Below are positions 15,216-23,264 of a DNA stretch of 64,000 bases, piece after piece. A program made the translations under genes and the position numbers. Source of the stretch: Aquabacterium sp. CECT 9606 (GTDB taxonomy: Bacteria; Pseudomonadota; Gammaproteobacteria; Burkholderiales; Burkholderiaceae_C); NCBI RefSeq assembly GCF_918741295.1, contig NZ_CAKKNB010000003.1, positions 248,001 to 312,000 on the forward strand, in the 5' to 3' direction. Below the pieces are notes generated by a model, which ran no database searches, was not told the origin of the DNA, and worked only from the letters and a program-made list of their open reading frames with translations. Numbering within the stretch: position 1 is the first letter of the stretch; each line of letters begins with the position of its first letter.

Positions 15216-16598
15216 TCAATGCGCGGCGGCATCCTTGGGCCGAAAGCGCTCGGCGCAAATGCCGTGCTTGCGTATCAACTCGAACAGTGCCCTCCGGTTC
15301 TTCTGGGCCACCTCGGCGGCCTGCGTGATGTTGCCGCCATGGGCTGCCAGCAGGCGCTCCAGGTAACCGCGCTCGAAGGCATCGACGATGCGTGTCTTGG
15401 CGTCCTGGAAGGATTCGCCTGCGCCTGCCGTGGTGTCGATCGCTTGCAATTGAAGATCATCGGGCAGGATGCTCGAACCCTGTGCCAGCAGAACAGCCCG
15501 CTCGATCACATGCTTGAGTTCGCGCACATTGCCGGGCCAGTCGTGGGCCAGCAGCCGTTTGACGGCCTGAGGCGACAACCCGATGGGTGGTCGCCCTGAT
15601 TGGGCAGAGAACTGCTGAAGGAATCGCAAGGCCAGGGTGCAGATGTCCTCGGCGCGGTCGCGCAAGGGCGGCAGCACCACGGTCAGCACGTGCAGGCGGA
15701 AGAACAGGTCGCGGCGGAAAAGGCCGCGTTCGACCAGGCCCGCCAGATCTTGATTGCAGGCAGCGATCACGCGGACATTGGCTTTCAGCACCGAATCACC
15801 ACCGACCGGACGGAACTCCATGTCCTGCAGAAAGCGCAGCAGCTTGGCTTGTGCGGGCAGGGGCAACGAGTCGATCTCGTCCAGGAACAGGGTGCCGCCT
15901 TCGGCTTCGCGCACCAGGCCGCTGCGCGTGGCGTGGGCGCTGGTGAAGGCGCCGCGCACATGGCCGAACAGCTCGCTCTCCAGCAGATCGGCCGGGATGG
16001 CGCCGCAGTTCACGGCCACCATGGGTCGTGTGGCCCGCGCCGAGGTGTAGTGGATCGCCCGGGCGCAGACCTCCTTGCCGGTACCTGTCTCGCCCAGGAT
16101 CAGCACCCCTGCATCGCACCCCGCGATGGTGGGGAGCATGGCCAGTTGCTTGACGAACGCCGGGCTGGCGCCCACCAGTTCACGCAAGGCAGGTGATTGA
16201 ACCGGAGGGCGTTGCAAAGTTGTGGTGGCGGGCATCGCACCCACGGCGCGGCGCAAGCGGGTCAGCAAGGCAGGCTCATCCAGCGGCAGGCTCACGAAGT
16301 CGATCGCACCCGCGGACAGCAAGGCCAGCAATTGGGGCTGCGACAGCCCCATCACCACCGGGAGCACAAGGCAGTGGGGATGCTTCAAGCGCCAGGCCGC
16401 GATGGTGGCGGCCACGTCGGCCACGTTGTCCGCGTCCACCAGCGGAAGCGACAGATCGCACGGCGCGCAGGCAGGCAGGCAGGTTTGCAGCTCGACGGTG
16501 AACAGATCGGCGGCCCCGGCCAAGATGCAGTCATGCAACTCGCGGCCCAGCGCACCGTGCGGCTCACCTGCTGCCACTGAGCAGGTGAGCTGATTCAT
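15216..16598 (-). CDS. sigma-54-dependent activator of the eCIS locus with degenerate receiver
   Basis: A 460-residue enhancer-binding protein. Residues 1-120 look like a receiver domain by overall layout (ending AGAIDFVSLPLDEPALLTRL). The acidic pocket at the start is missing, and the usual Lys-Pro reads Leu-Pro, so normal phosphorylation is unlikely. The AAA+ domain has Walker A GETGTGKE at 169-176 and Walker B GGTLFLDEID at 234-243. Its sigma-54 contact loop reads GAFTSA (216-221) instead of GAFTGA. The C-terminus has a Fis-type helix-turn-helix (GNITQAAEVAQKNRRALFEL). It lies directly upstream of the sigma-54 promoter of the particle operon and very probably drives it. Confidence 0.9.
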   Translation of the reverse strand: MNQLTCSVAAGEPHGALGRELHDCILAGAADLFTVELQTCLPACAPCDLSLPLVDADNVADVAATIAAWRLKHPHCLVLPVVMGLSQPQLLALLSAGAIDFVSLPLDEPALLTRLRRAVGAMPATTTLQRPPVQSPALRELVGASPAFVKQLAMLPTIAGCDAGVLILGETGTGKEVCARAIHYTSARATRPMVAVNCGAIPADLLESELFGHVRGAFTSAHATRSGLVREAEGGTLFLDEIDSLPLPAQAKLLRFLQDMEFRPVGGDSVLKANVRVIAACNQDLAGLVERGLFRRDLFFRLHVLTVVLPPLRDRAEDICTLALRFLQQFSAQSGRPPIGLSPQAVKRLLAHDWPGNVRELKHVIERAVLLAQGSSILPDDLQLQAIDTTAGAGESFQDAKTRIVDAFERGYLERLLAAHGGNITQAAEVAQKNRRALFELIRKHGICAERFRPKDAAAH

Positions 16599-16698
16599 CG
16601 TGATGTCTCGATCGTCATGCGGGCTCCCTGGGAGGGTTTGTTCTTGCCCGGATTTTGCGAGACATCAACGCATTGCAGTATCCCTACCTTGTCAGGGA

Positions 16699-17340
16699 TC
16701 AGCGGTTCGGCTGTGGTGTGAGCCTGAGGTAAGGTGTGACGGCTTTGTAACCTTTGGGGAACTTCTGCTTGATCACTTCAGGGTCTTGCAGCGAAGGCAC
16801 GATTACCACGTCGTCGCCATCCTTCCAGTTGCCCGGTGTGGCCACGCTGTGGTACTCGGTCAGTTGCAGCGAGTCGATCACGCGCAGGATCTCGTCGAAG
16901 TTGCGCCCGGTGCTGGCCGGGTAGGTGATGATCAGCCGGACCTTTTTGGTCGGATCGATCACGAACAGCGAACGCACGGTCAGCGTGCTGCTGGCGTTGG
17001 GGTGGATCAGGTCGTACAACTCAGAGACCTTGCGGTCAGCATCGGCGATGATGGGGAAATCCACCACCGTGTTCTGCGTGCTGTTGATGTCGCCAATCCA
17101 GCGTTGATGAGATTCAACCGGGTCCACCGACAGGGCGATGACCTTGACGTTGCGATTGGCGAATTCGTCCTTGAGCTTGGCGGTCAGGCCCAACTCCGTG
17201 GTGCACACGGGCGTGAAATCGGCCGGGTGCGAAAACAGAACGCCCCAGCTGTCGCCCAGCCATTGGTGAAACCGGATGGGGCCTTCGGAAGAGTCTTGTT
17301 CAAAATCAGGGGCGGTGTCGCCCAGGCGCAAGCTTGGCAT
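16699..17340 (-). CDS. 1-Cys peroxiredoxin (Prx6-type)
   Basis: A 213-residue peroxiredoxin. It reduces hydrogen peroxide and organic peroxides in the cytoplasm. The peroxidatic Cys lies in SHPADFTPVCTTELG (about residue 49), with the Thr and a later Arg needed by the family. The long C-terminal part (TGRNFDEILRVIDSLQLTEY, then TPGNWKDGDDVVIVPSL) is typical of the Prx6 subfamily and absent from AhpC. No conserved resolving Cys is seen. The start ATG at 17340 has AAAGGA upstream. It is followed 25 bases upstream on the same strand by a hydrolase gene, possibly one transcript. Confidence 0.92.
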   Translation of the reverse strand: MPSLRLGDTAPDFEQDSSEGPIRFHQWLGDSWGVLFSHPADFTPVCTTELGLTAKLKDEFANRNVKVIALSVDPVESHQRWIGDINSTQNTVVDFPIIADADRKVSELYDLIHPNASSTLTVRSLFVIDPTKKVRLIITYPASTGRNFDEILRVIDSLQLTEYHSVATPGNWKDGDDVVIVPSLQDPEVIKQKFPKGYKAVTPYLRLTPQPNR

Positions 17341-17364
17341 GGTGAGTCCTTTCAGTGGGTGAGG

Positions 17365-18033
17365 TCAGATCGCGTAAGTCAGTTCCATGGGATGCACGCG
17401 CTCGATGCGCCGTTGGCGCTGCTGGTCGCGGATCATCTGGTCTACATGGAAGCGAGCCAGTGGCCAGGGCCCAAAGCCCGATTCCGTGTTGATGTGGCCC
17501 ACGGGGCCCAGGTTCAAAAAGTGTGCGCTCCAGTGATCGGCCCATTGCCGGGCGCTGTCCAAAGGCATCCAAGGATCATTTTCACTGCCGATCACGGTGG
17601 CCGGCAAGCCCAACCCCGGCGTTGACAGGGCATCGACCACGCCAAACTTGACCGGGTCGGCCGGCGCCACCAGCAAGGCGGCTCGGATGCCGCCCCCGGA
17701 GGGTGACAAGGTGGGGTTCAGGGCGCGCAGGTAGCGGGCCAGCGCCAGGCAACCAAAGCTGTGGGCCACGGCCACCCATGTGGTGGAGGCCGGCGCGCTT
17801 TCGATCGTGCCGCCAATCTGCGCGGCCCAGGCATCCAGCTCGGGGTGATCCCACTCCTGCTGCTTGACGCGGACCGCCCCCCGGTACTGGCTTTGCAGCC
17901 AGGTTTGCCAATGGGTGCGCCCACTGTTGTGCAACCCGGGGATGACCAGCACGCGCACTTGCGAGCCGGCGTAGCGGCGTGAGGCGTGCTGAACCGCACT
18001 GTTTTCCAATTCATGGAGGCCATTCAAGCTCAT
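17365..18033 (-). CDS. alpha/beta hydrolase of the RBBP9/YdeN family
   Basis: A 222-residue predicted serine hydrolase. After an N-terminal strand it has VRVLVIPGLHNSGRTHWQTW, the signature of the RBBP9/YdeN family. The nucleophile Ser lies in VAVAHSFGCLALARYL (about residue 98) and the catalytic His in GHINTESGFGPWP. Substrate unknown. The ATG at 18033 is preferred over an upstream TTG. It is divergent from the XRE-cupin gene and could be in the same transcript as the peroxiredoxin downstream. Confidence 0.82.
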   Translation of the reverse strand: MSLNGLHELENSAVQHASRRYAGSQVRVLVIPGLHNSGRTHWQTWLQSQYRGAVRVKQQEWDHPELDAWAAQIGGTIESAPASTTWVAVAHSFGCLALARYLRALNPTLSPSGGGIRAALLVAPADPVKFGVVDALSTPGLGLPATVIGSENDPWMPLDSARQWADHWSAHFLNLGPVGHINTESGFGPWPLARFHVDQMIRDQQRQRRIERVHPMELTYAI

Positions 18034-18229
18034 GGGCAAATCCTGCGCAATGACGCGATGGGTGAAACATTAAGGAATGAACACCATGCTGTGAAGCAAC
18101 CTTTGCGCATGCCCCTCATGGCAATGCGCATAACGAGGATGCACATGTCAAATGCGTTGTTCCCTTGCGGGCGCAGGCGGCCTATCGTCCAGCATGACTT
18201 TCGCAATTGGATTCCAGGGAGAAAATTCC

Positions 18230-18859
18230 ATGAGCAGTTCTCTGGAATTACCTCCTCCTACCGTGAACGATGGTGCCGTGTCGACCCTGGTCGGCCACAA
18301 TCTGCGGCGCTTGCGCAAGCAACACCGCTGGTCGCTGGAAGAATTGGCCTTGTACAGCGGCGTGTCTCGCGCCATGCTGGGGCAGATCGAGCAGGGTAAA
18401 AGCGTGCCCAGCATCCGAACCCTGTGGCAGGCCGCCCAGGCGCTGGGCGTGTCGGTGTCGTGGTTTCTGGAGTCTCAGCACGACGCCAGCGTCTTGCTGA
18501 TCAAGCCCGCCAAAGACCAGGCCACGGTTTTGGGCCCAGGCGACGGCGAGTTGCGCGCTCTGCACATGCCTACCGAGGGTCACCGTGACGAATTCTATGA
18601 ACTGCGTTTGGCACCCGGGGCCCGCCTGAGCCTGACCACCCCAGCCAAGTCCCGCCGGATCAATGTGGCTGTATCCGAAGGCACCTTGGAGGTACTGGTT
18701 GACGAGGCTTCATACCAATTGGGCTTGCGCGACGCGCTTCAGTTTGAAGGCACCGACGCGCTGACCTGGCGCAACACCGGGCTGATCGAGGCCAAGGCCT
18801 TCGTGGTGATCAAGCCCTTGCTGCACCAAAATCAAAGCACCGTGCTGGCCAGGGCCTGA
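18230..18859 (+). CDS. XRE-family regulator with cupin sensor domain
   Basis: A 209-residue transcriptional regulator. Residues about 20-75 are an XRE helix-turn-helix (LVGHNLRRLRKQHRWSLEEL, then SGVSRAMLGQIEQGKSVPSI). The C-terminal half is a cupin barrel (FYELRLAPGARLSLTTPAKS, then INVAVSEGTLEVLVD). Proteins of this design usually sense a small ligand in the cupin and repress nearby genes; the ligand is unknown. The ATG at 18230 is chosen because GGGAGA lies about nine bases upstream. Its 3' end overlaps that of the convergent sulfhydrylase gene by 28 bases. Confidence 0.88.
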   Translation: MSSSLELPPPTVNDGAVSTLVGHNLRRLRKQHRWSLEELALYSGVSRAMLGQIEQGKSVPSIRTLWQAAQALGVSVSWFLESQHDASVLLIKPAKDQATVLGPGDGELRALHMPTEGHRDEFYELRLAPGARLSLTTPAKSRRINVAVSEGTLEVLVDEASYQLGLRDALQFEGTDALTWRNTGLIEAKAFVVIKPLLHQNQSTVLARA

Positions 18860-20127
18860 TCCAGGTCAGCCAACAAATCATCGATGTGCTCGATGCCCAC
18901 CGACAAGCGAACGGTATCTTCGGTGACACCCGCTTTGCCCAACTCTTCTGGCGACAACTGACGGTGCGTGGTCGACGCGGGGTGGGTGGCCAATGAGCGC
19001 ACATCCCCGATGTTGACCAGGCGTGTGAACAGCTTCAAGCCATCCAGGAAACGCGCACCGCCTTCGCGGCCACCTTCAATGCCAAATGTCAGCAGGCCCG
19101 ATGCCTGGCCCGACAAATACTTTTTGACCAGTGCGTGGTCGGGGTGGTTTTCCAGCCCGGCATAGTTGACCCATTTGACGCGAGGGTGGCTGCTCAGGTA
19201 TTGCGCGGCCTTGAGCGCATTGCTGCTGATGCGGTCCATGCGCAGGGCCAGTGTCTCGATGCCTTGCAGGATCAAAAAGCTGTTGAACGGCGAGATGGCC
19301 GCGCCCGTGTTGCGCAGCGGGACCACGCGCGCCCGGCCAATGTAGGCGGCAGGGCCCAGGGCCTCGGTGTAGACCACGCCGTGGTAGCTCACATCAGGTT
19401 CGTTCAGGCGCTTGAAGCGCTCCTTGTGCTGGGCCCAAGGGAACTTGCCCGAATCGACGATTGCGCCGCCGAGGCTGTTGCCGTGGCCACCCAGGTACTT
19501 GGTCAGCGATTGCACGACGATGTCGGCACCATGCTCTATCGGGCGGCAAAGGTAAGGCGAGGGCACCGTGTTGTCCACGATCAGCGGGATGCCATGGCGG
19601 TGCGCGATCTCGGCCACCTTGGCGATGTCGGTGATGGTGCCCGAGGGGTTGCCCAGCGATTCGACAAAGATGGCCTTGGTGCGGTCGTCGATCAGGGGCT
19701 CGAAACTGTCGGGGTTGCGGTGGTCGGCAAACCGGGTGGTGATGCCGAACTGGGGCAAGGTGTGCGCCAGCAGGTTGTAGGTGCCGCCATACAGCGCCGT
19801 GCTGGACACGATGTTGTCACCCGCTTCGGCGATGGTCTGGATGGCGTAGGTCACCGCGGCCTGGCCCGAGGCCACGGCCAGCGCCCCGATGCCGCCCTCC
19901 AGCGCCGCGATGCGCTGTTCCAGCACATCCTGCGTGGGATTCATGATGCGCGTGTAGATGTTGCCAGGCACCTTCAGGTCAAACAGGTCAGCGCCATGCT
20001 GGGCGCTGTCAAACGCGTAAGCCACCGTCTGGTAGATCGGCACGGCCACCGCCTTCGTGGTCGGGTCTGGAGAATAGCCCGCGTGCACGGACCTCGTTTC
20101 GAACTTCCAATCGGGATGGGTGGCCAT
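18832..20127 (-). CDS. metY: O-acetylhomoserine aminocarboxypropyltransferase (sulfhydrylase)
   Basis: A 431-residue PLP enzyme of the Cys/Met metabolism family that makes homocysteine from O-acetylhomoserine and sulfide in methionine synthesis. The N-terminus [20 protein letters not shown] and [20 protein letters not shown] are typical of O-acetylhomoserine sulfhydrylases. The PLP Lys lies in [20 protein letters not shown]. The length matches MetY (about 425-430) rather than MetB/MetC (about 380-395). The start has AAGGAG upstream. It follows the molbindin gene by 23 bases on the same strand. No SAM riboswitch is visible upstream. Confidence 0.9.
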   Translation of the reverse strand: MATHPDWKFETRSVHAGYSPDPTTKAVAVPIYQTVAYAFDSAQHGADLFDLKVPGNIYTRIMNPTQDVLEQRIAALEGGIGALAVASGQAAVTYAIQTIAEAGDNIVSSTALYGGTYNLLAHTLPQFGITTRFADHRNPDSFEPLIDDRTKAIFVESLGNPSGTITDIAKVAEIAHRHGIPLIVDNTVPSPYLCRPIEHGADIVVQSLTKYLGGHGNSLGGAIVDSGKFPWAQHKERFKRLNEPDVSYHGVVYTEALGPAAYIGRARVVPLRNTGAAISPFNSFLILQGIETLALRMDRISSNALKAAQYLSSHPRVKWVNYAGLENHPDHALVKKYLSGQASGLLTFGIEGGREGGARFLDGLKLFTRLVNIGDVRSLATHPASTTHRQLSPEELGKAGVTEDTVRLSVGIEHIDDLLADLDQALASTVL

Positions 20128-20150
20128 GTCGCTCCTTGGTGATTGAGGAT

Positions 20151-20369
20151 TCAGAGTGCTGCGATGGAAACTTCGGTCGACTTGACCAAAGCAATGACTT
20201 CCTTGCCAACGACCAGGCCCAGCTCCTTGACCGAGCGGGTGGTGATGACCGAGGTGACGATCAATCCCGAGGGGGTTTCGACGTCGATTTCCGAAACAAC
20301 GGGGCCGTCAACGATTTCTTTGACTTTGCCGCGGAACTGGTTGCGAACATTGATGGCGGTGATGGTCAT
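20151..20369 (-). CDS. molbindin-type TOBE domain protein
   Basis: A 72-residue single TOBE domain, opening MTITAINVRNQFRGKVKEIV and continuing with EIDVETPSGLIVTSVITTRS and VGKEVIALVKSTEVSIAAL. Such molbindins bind molybdate or tungstate and may store it or pass it to cofactor synthesis. The size matches the Mop family (about 68-75). An upstream in-frame extension to 20468 is rejected because only this part matches the family. It precedes metY on the same strand with a 23-base gap, an unusual partner, so the shared transcript may be chance. Confidence 0.88.
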   Translation of the reverse strand: MTITAINVRNQFRGKVKEIVDGPVVSEIDVETPSGLIVTSVITTRSVKELGLVVGKEVIALVKSTEVSIAAL

Positions 20370-20518
20370 GGGAGTCGATTCAAAAGTCAATGATGAAGCT
20401 TGCACCTTAGGGGGGTGCCCTGGCCTTGAGAAGTGATGAGTTGGCATGCCGGTGTGCAAGAAAATCATATGGACTGCTTAATAATCGGGTGAGCCTTACC
20501 CTTTACCAGAGCCTGACC

Positions 20519-21145
20519 ATGAGCCAATTTCCTGACGACATCTACACCGAACCCTCCGCCGTCGCTGTCGACACCCTGGCCAACCTGGGACCATTGCGCG
20601 GCATGGCGGGCATCTGGCAGGGCACGCGCGGCCTGGACATCAAACCCAAGGCCGATGGCCCGCGCAAGCAGGCCTATGTGGAGCGCATGGAGCTGCAACC
20701 CATCGATCCGGTCACCAATGGCCCGCAGCTCCTGTATGGGCTGCGCTACCTGGTCCTGATCACCAAGCCTGACCAGGTCAAGACTTACCACGAGCAAGTG
20801 GGCTATTGGCTGTGGGAGCCGGCCACGGAAACCGTGACGCACACCCTGACGATTCCCCGCGCGCAAACGGTGATGGTGTCTGGTCAGGTCAAGGCCGATG
20901 CCACCAGCTTCGAGTTGGTGACGACCGACGGCGTGGGCATCTGCTCCAGCGCCTTCATTGATTACGCCTTCAAAACCGTGGAGTTCCGCATCAAGGTGCA
21001 GTTCAACGCGGACGGCACCTGGGCGTATGACGAAGACACGGTGATGATGATCAAGGGCCAGCCCGAGCCCTTCCACCACGTGGACACCAACCACCTGAGC
21101 CGGATTGGTGAGCCAACGCCCAATCCTTTGGCCCGAGGCCGCTGA
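20519..21145 (+). CDS. nitrobindin-like beta-barrel protein (heme-binding/FABP-like)
   Basis: A 208-residue protein. The motif LRGMAGIWQGTRGLD near residue 25 and VERMELQPIDPVTNGPQLLY are typical of the THAP4/nitrobindin-like family, whose barrels bind heme in studied members. Further strands include VGYWLWEPATETVTHTLTIP. No His heme ligand can be assigned with confidence. The ATG at 20519 is chosen as the first in a good context; the frame stays open upstream. It is followed 6 bases later by the DUF1624 gene, then rpiA, probably one operon. Confidence 0.75.
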   Translation: MSQFPDDIYTEPSAVAVDTLANLGPLRGMAGIWQGTRGLDIKPKADGPRKQAYVERMELQPIDPVTNGPQLLYGLRYLVLITKPDQVKTYHEQVGYWLWEPATETVTHTLTIPRAQTVMVSGQVKADATSFELVTTDGVGICSSAFIDYAFKTVEFRIKVQFNADGTWAYDEDTVMMIKGQPEPFHHVDTNHLSRIGEPTPNPLARGR

Positions 21146-21151
21146 GGCAGC

Positions 21152-21913
21152 GTGGTTTCTTCTTCCGCGCCTGTTTTTCGCTTTGACCGCCTGGATGCCC
21201 TGCGCGGCTTCGCGCTGGTGTGGATGGCGGTGTTCCATTTTTGCTTTGACCTGAGCCACCAGGGGCTGCTGGCCGCCAATTTTTACGAAGACCCTTTGTG
21301 GATCACGCAGCGCACCTGCATCCTGTCCTTGTTTTTGCTGTGCGCGGGCGCAGGCCAGGCGGTGGCCACCACCCAGGGCCAGTCATGGCCACGCTTTTGG
21401 CGGCGCTGGGCGCAGGTGGTGGCTTGCGCGGCGCTGGTGTCCCTGGGCAGCTGGTTCATGTTCCCCAACAGCTTCATCTACTTTGGCGTGCTGCATGGCA
21501 TGGCCGTGATGCTGGTCGTGGCCCGTTTGAGCGCGCCATTGAAGGCGTGGCTTTGGCCGCTGGGCGCCATCGCCGTGGCCTTGCCCTGGTTCATTCGGCA
21601 TCCATTTTTTGACAGCCGGGCCACCAACTGGCTGGGCTTGGTCACCTACAAGCCCATCACCGAAGACTATGTGCCGGTGCTACCCTGGCTGGGCGTGATG
21701 TGGTGGGGCATGGCGGCCACGCAATGGCTGCTGGCCCGGCATCCGCATTGCATGGCTTCTGGCGCCAACGGGCCTGGCAGGGGTGACAATTCAGGCTTGA
21801 CCGCGACAGTTCGGGCCGCTTTGGCGGCCTTGGGCCGTTGGAGCCTGACTTTTTACATGCTGCACCAACCCGTGCTGATCGGTGCCTTGAACGCCTGGAT
21901 TTTTTTGAAGTGA
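21152..21913 (+). CDS. DUF1624 integral membrane protein (acyltransferase-like)
   Basis: A 253-residue inner-membrane protein beginning at a GTG at 21152 with a GAGG site upstream. Its N-terminus [20 protein letters not shown] marks the DUF1624 family, related to heparan-alpha-glucosaminide N-acetyltransferases and YeiB. About seven hydrophobic segments follow, e.g. [16 protein letters not shown] and [16 protein letters not shown]. The C-terminal [16 protein letters not shown] is also typical. The substrate is unknown. It is 7 bases upstream of rpiA. Confidence 0.82.
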   Translation: MVSSSAPVFRFDRLDALRGFALVWMAVFHFCFDLSHQGLLAANFYEDPLWITQRTCILSLFLLCAGAGQAVATTQGQSWPRFWRRWAQVVACAALVSLGSWFMFPNSFIYFGVLHGMAVMLVVARLSAPLKAWLWPLGAIAVALPWFIRHPFFDSRATNWLGLVTYKPITEDYVPVLPWLGVMWWGMAATQWLLARHPHCMASGANGPGRGDNSGLTATVRAALAALGRWSLTFYMLHQPVLIGALNAWIFLK

Positions 21914-21920
21914 CGACACC

Positions 21921-22592
21921 ATGACCCAAGACGAAATGAAAACACTGGTGGGCCAAGCGGCCCTGGACTACGTGACTGCGGGCAGCGTGGTGGGCGTGGG
22001 CACGGGATCGACCGTGGACAAGTTCATCGATGCTCTGGGCGCCGCGCTCAAGACCGATCCCCAGCGGGTTGTGGGTGCCGTGTCCAGTTCCGTGCGCAGC
22101 ACTGAACGGTTGCTGGCCTTGGGCGTCAAGGTGTTGCCGGCTGAGTCGGTGAGCAGCTTGGCCGTCTACATCGATGGCGCGGACGAAATCAATCACCAGG
22201 GCGACATGATCAAGGGCGGTGGCGCCGCCTTGACCCGCGAAAAAATTGTGGCCGATTTGGCTGAGCGTTTTGTGTGCATCGCCGACGAAACCAAGCTGGT
22301 GGACACCTTGGGGCGCTTTCCGCTGCCGGTGGAGGTGATCCCGATGGCGTCGGCCCAGGTCATCCGCCGCTTCACGGCCATGGGCGCGCAGGCCAAGGTG
22401 CGTGAAGGCGTGACCACCGACAACGGCAATGTCATCGTCGATGTGACTGGCCTGAGCATCACCAACCCCGCCCAGATGGAGTCGGATGTGAACCAGTGGC
22501 CGGGGGTGGTCACCGTGGGCATATTTGCCCGCAACCGCGCGTCGGTGTGCCTGTTGGGCACGCCAAACGGCGTCAGAACCCTGACTTTTTAA
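21921..22592 (+). CDS. rpiA: ribose-5-phosphate isomerase A
   Basis: A 223-residue enzyme converting ribose 5-phosphate and ribulose 5-phosphate in the pentose phosphate pathway. It has [17 protein letters not shown] (phosphate loop), [20 protein letters not shown] with the catalytic Asp residues, then [20 protein letters not shown]. The length matches RpiA of E. coli (219). It begins 7 bases after the DUF1624 gene. Confidence 0.97.
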   Translation: MTQDEMKTLVGQAALDYVTAGSVVGVGTGSTVDKFIDALGAALKTDPQRVVGAVSSSVRSTERLLALGVKVLPAESVSSLAVYIDGADEINHQGDMIKGGGAALTREKIVADLAERFVCIADETKLVDTLGRFPLPVEVIPMASAQVIRRFTAMGAQAKVREGVTTDNGNVIVDVTGLSITNPAQMESDVNQWPGVVTVGIFARNRASVCLLGTPNGVRTLTF

Positions 22593-22613
22593 GCCCCGGG
22601 CCGTGCTGGTTTC

Positions 22614-23246
22614 TCAGAACTTGAAGCCAGGTGGCGGAGGCGGCGTGGGATTGGGCGAAGGGCTGACATTGCTGGGCGTGTCGGTCTGCAGGCGCAGTGG
22701 CTCGGGCACGGGTGCGCGCACTTCGGGCGGCACCAGCGGTGTGGCTGCGGGCTGCTTGTAAGTGTTGGGCAACGCCGATTTGGCTGGGTAGCCCGCCGCG
22801 TCCAGGTAGCCGCTCCAATCGGCTTGCGTGAAGCCCACCAACTGCTTGCTGCCCACCTTCAACACTGGCAGCTGCTGGACGCCTTCCTGCTTTTGCAAGG
22901 TCAGGATGTCCTCAGAGGTTTCCACCGTTTTCTCGGTGTAGGGGATGCCCCGTCCTTGCAGCATCTGACGCGCGCTGTCGCAGGGGGGGCACTTGGACGA
23001 CGAATAAAAAGTGACCGGGTATTGGCTGGCCACGCGCTGCAATTCAAACGGCAGCCCGGTGGCCTGCACCACGGTGCCATTGGTTTTGAGCGTGGCGGCA
23101 GGCCGATCGGCCGGGGGGCGGTCGGTGTAGGTGACACGGCCATCCGGCCCCACCACCTTGTAGAGGGCCCAGGCCGGGCCTGCACTGAGCAAAGTCAGGC
23201 CCACCAGAGAGGCCAGCAAGGAAGAGGACTGCACGTAACGACTCAT
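22614..23246 (-). CDS. exported DUF4124 / glutaredoxin-fold protein
   Basis: A 210-residue protein with a signal peptide (SSLLASLVGLTLLSAGPAWA). It then has a DUF4124-like strand region (LYKVVGPDGRVTYTDRPPAD, about 28-50). A glutaredoxin/thioredoxin-fold domain follows with the redox motif YSSSKCPPCDSARQMLQGRG (CPPC, about residue 83) and the cis-Pro loop QQLPVLKVGSKQLVGF. The C-terminus is Pro-rich and probably disordered. It is likely a periplasmic thiol-disulfide protein; partner unknown. It lies 18 bases after prlC on the same strand. Confidence 0.82.
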   Translation of the reverse strand: MSRYVQSSSLLASLVGLTLLSAGPAWALYKVVGPDGRVTYTDRPPADRPAATLKTNGTVVQATGLPFELQRVASQYPVTFYSSSKCPPCDSARQMLQGRGIPYTEKTVETSEDILTLQKQEGVQQLPVLKVGSKQLVGFTQADWSGYLDAAGYPAKSALPNTYKQPAATPLVPPEVRAPVPEPLRLQTDTPSNVSPSPNPTPPPPPGFKF

Positions 23247-23264
23247 GTGGTTCTACCTTTGAAT

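Noticed and set aside
20402-20418. GCACC/GGTGC hairpin upstream of the molbindin gene as a riboswitch or terminator
   Set aside because: The stem is only five bases, there is no T-tract on either strand and no known riboswitch core.
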